DNA from: Treponema sp.
GTDB lineage: Bacteria; Spirochaetota; Spirochaetia; Treponematales; UBA12059
Assembly (NCBI GenBank): GCA_012517645.1
Contig: JAAYUR010000247.1
Span: 1-6,206, forward strand
Length of the DNA stretch: 6,206 nucleotides
Direction of reading: 5' to 3'
Shown: one piece after another, positions 5,571-6,206 of the stretch
Layout of the letters: each line of letters begins with the position of its first letter
Numbering within the stretch: the stretch's first letter is position 1
The notes under the pieces: model-generated
Told to the model about the DNA's origin: nothing
What the model saw: the letters and a program-made list of their open reading frames with translations, nothing else
Database searches by the model: none
Made by a program: the position numbers and the translations under genes

Positions 5571-6080
5571 ATGAAAATCCTGATCGCCTATTCGACCCGC
5601 TGGGGATCGACGGCCAAGACCGCCCGTCTTGTCGCGGACACTCTAAAAGAGGCGGACGGCCGCGATGTCGAGGTCCTGGACGCCCGCAAGGTCGGCCGCC
5701 GGGAGCTCGAAGCCTACGACGCCTTCGTGGTGGGATCGTCCATCGCCGCGGGGCAGTGGAAGGGCCCCGCCCGCCGTCTCCTGGCCCGCCTTGCCGCGGC
5801 GGGCAAGCCGACCGCGGTCTTCGTGAGCGCCGGCGGCGTGATCCACGGCCGGGAGCCCGGATCGGCCCCGGACGCCCCGGACCAGGGCACCCTGGCGGAG
5901 CGCCAAGCCAAGGCCGTGGGGCTCTACATCGACCCCGTCGCCGCAAAGGCTGGACTCGCGCCCGTGGCCGCGTCCGCCTTCGGGGGGCGAATGCGGTTCT
6001 TCGGCAAGGAACTGTTCGACTCCTGGGAAGCCGAGCCCGTCGTCGCCTGGGCCCGGGAACTGGCGGGAAAGCTCAGGTAG
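5571..6080 (+). CDS. Flavodoxin-fold protein, HemG-like (flavodoxin_5 type)
   Basis: A 169-aa cytosolic protein with a flavodoxin fold that probably binds FMN and carries electrons or acts as a small quinone/porphyrinogen oxidoreductase. The first strand and phosphate loop are MKILIAYSTRWGST (FMN phosphate loop about residues 8-14). VGSSIAAGQW (54-63) and VFVSAGGV (83-90) are the later strand-end loops that cradle the isoalloxazine ring. The C-terminal AFGGRMRFFGKELFD followed by a W-A-R-E-L-A helix resembles HemG-type menaquinone-dependent protoporphyrinogen IX dehydrogenases more than short electron-carrier flavodoxins. No haem gene is visible, so I assign only the fold. No promoter fits between the phnD terminator and this gene, so its transcript must come from readthrough or from a start within phnD. 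Its last 8 bases overlap the convergent kinase gene. Confidence 0.86.
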   Translation: MKILIAYSTRWGSTAKTARLVADTLKEADGRDVEVLDARKVGRRELEAYDAFVVGSSIAAGQWKGPARRLLARLAAAGKPTAVFVSAGGVIHGREPGSAPDAPDQGTLAERQAKAVGLYIDPVAAKAGLAPVAASAFGGRMRFFGKELFDSWEAEPVVAWARELAGKLR

Positions 6081-6206
6081 GCGGGGCCGCTTTCCGTCCA
6101 TCCGAAGTATCCGCCGGGAAGCGCAGGGTCCACCGGGCTCCTTCCCGCCGGCAGTCCCCTCCCATCTGCTCCGCCAACAATCCGATCAGCCGCATCCCGA
6201 AGCCGC
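6073..6206 (-). CDS. Sensor histidine kinase, C-terminal end of ATPase domain (partial)
   Basis: Only the last 44 complete codons are in the window; the gene continues past position 6206. The minus-strand frame from 6204 to the TGA at 6073-6075 reads GFGMRLIGLLAEQMGGDC, then R-R-E-G-A-R-W-T-L-R-F-P. This matches the end of the HATPase_c domain of histidine kinases: the G-x-G of the G2 box, the helix R-L-I-x-L-L-A-E-Q-M-G-G, and the final strand ending W-T-L-R-F-P. The pattern is closest to the HisKA_2/HWE-like kinases that end with such a helix and an L-R-F-P strand. After it comes a short tail of about 14 residues. It is convergent with the flavodoxin-fold gene and overlaps it by 8 bases (6073-6080), with no terminator between them. 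What it senses cannot be told from this fragment. Confidence 0.75.
   Translation of the reverse strand, partial: GFGMRLIGLLAEQMGGDCRREGARWTLRFPADTSDGRKAAPPT

Overview
The window is GC-rich bacterial DNA with third codon positions dominated by G and C. It carries a phosphonate-type ABC importer (PhnC, PhnD, two PhnE) joined to two phosphohydrolase genes, then a small flavodoxin-fold gene and the tail of a sensor kinase. The organism is not identifiable with certainty. The PhnD signal peptide ends in A-E-G-T-K-E with no lipobox cysteine, a style common in substrate-binding proteins of Spirochaetes. A high-GC spirochaete is therefore my best guess, held weakly.

Layout. On the minus strand, reading right to left, is one tight five-gene operon: phnC (4400-3618), phnE1 (3621-2827), phnE2 (2830-2027), surE (2022-1276) and an HD-domain phosphohydrolase (1262-21). 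phnC/phnE1 and phnE1/phnE2 overlap by ATGA. phnE2/surE are 4 nt apart and surE/HD are 13 nt apart. The substrate-binding protein gene phnD (4577-5500) is on the plus strand, diverging from phnC across a 176-bp intergenic region (4401-4576). This region holds both ribosome binding sites, an AT-richer patch with weak back-to-back promoter candidates, and GC-rich dyads in the phnC leader. phnD ends at a strong intrinsic terminator (5533-5560). The Shine-Dalgarno sequence of the next gene, a 169-aa flavodoxin-fold protein (5571-6080), begins at the base after its T-run. Convergent to it and overlapping its last 8 bases is the 3' end of a histidine kinase gene (6073-6206, minus), which continues beyond the window.

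How the genes fit together. PhnD would capture a phosphorus oxyanion (phosphonate, phosphite or a phosphate ester) outside the inner membrane. PhnE1/PhnE2 would form the channel, probably as a heterodimer, and PhnC would power it. No C-P lyase, phosphonatase or phosphite dehydrogenase gene is present here, so the substrate is open. The partners are SurE (nucleoside 5'-monophosphate phosphatase) and an HD protein related to dNTP triphosphohydrolases. This suggests, by inference only, a link between phosphorus uptake and nucleotide phosphate turnover. All seven complete genes look intact. I see no mobile element, CRISPR array, tRNA or rRNA.
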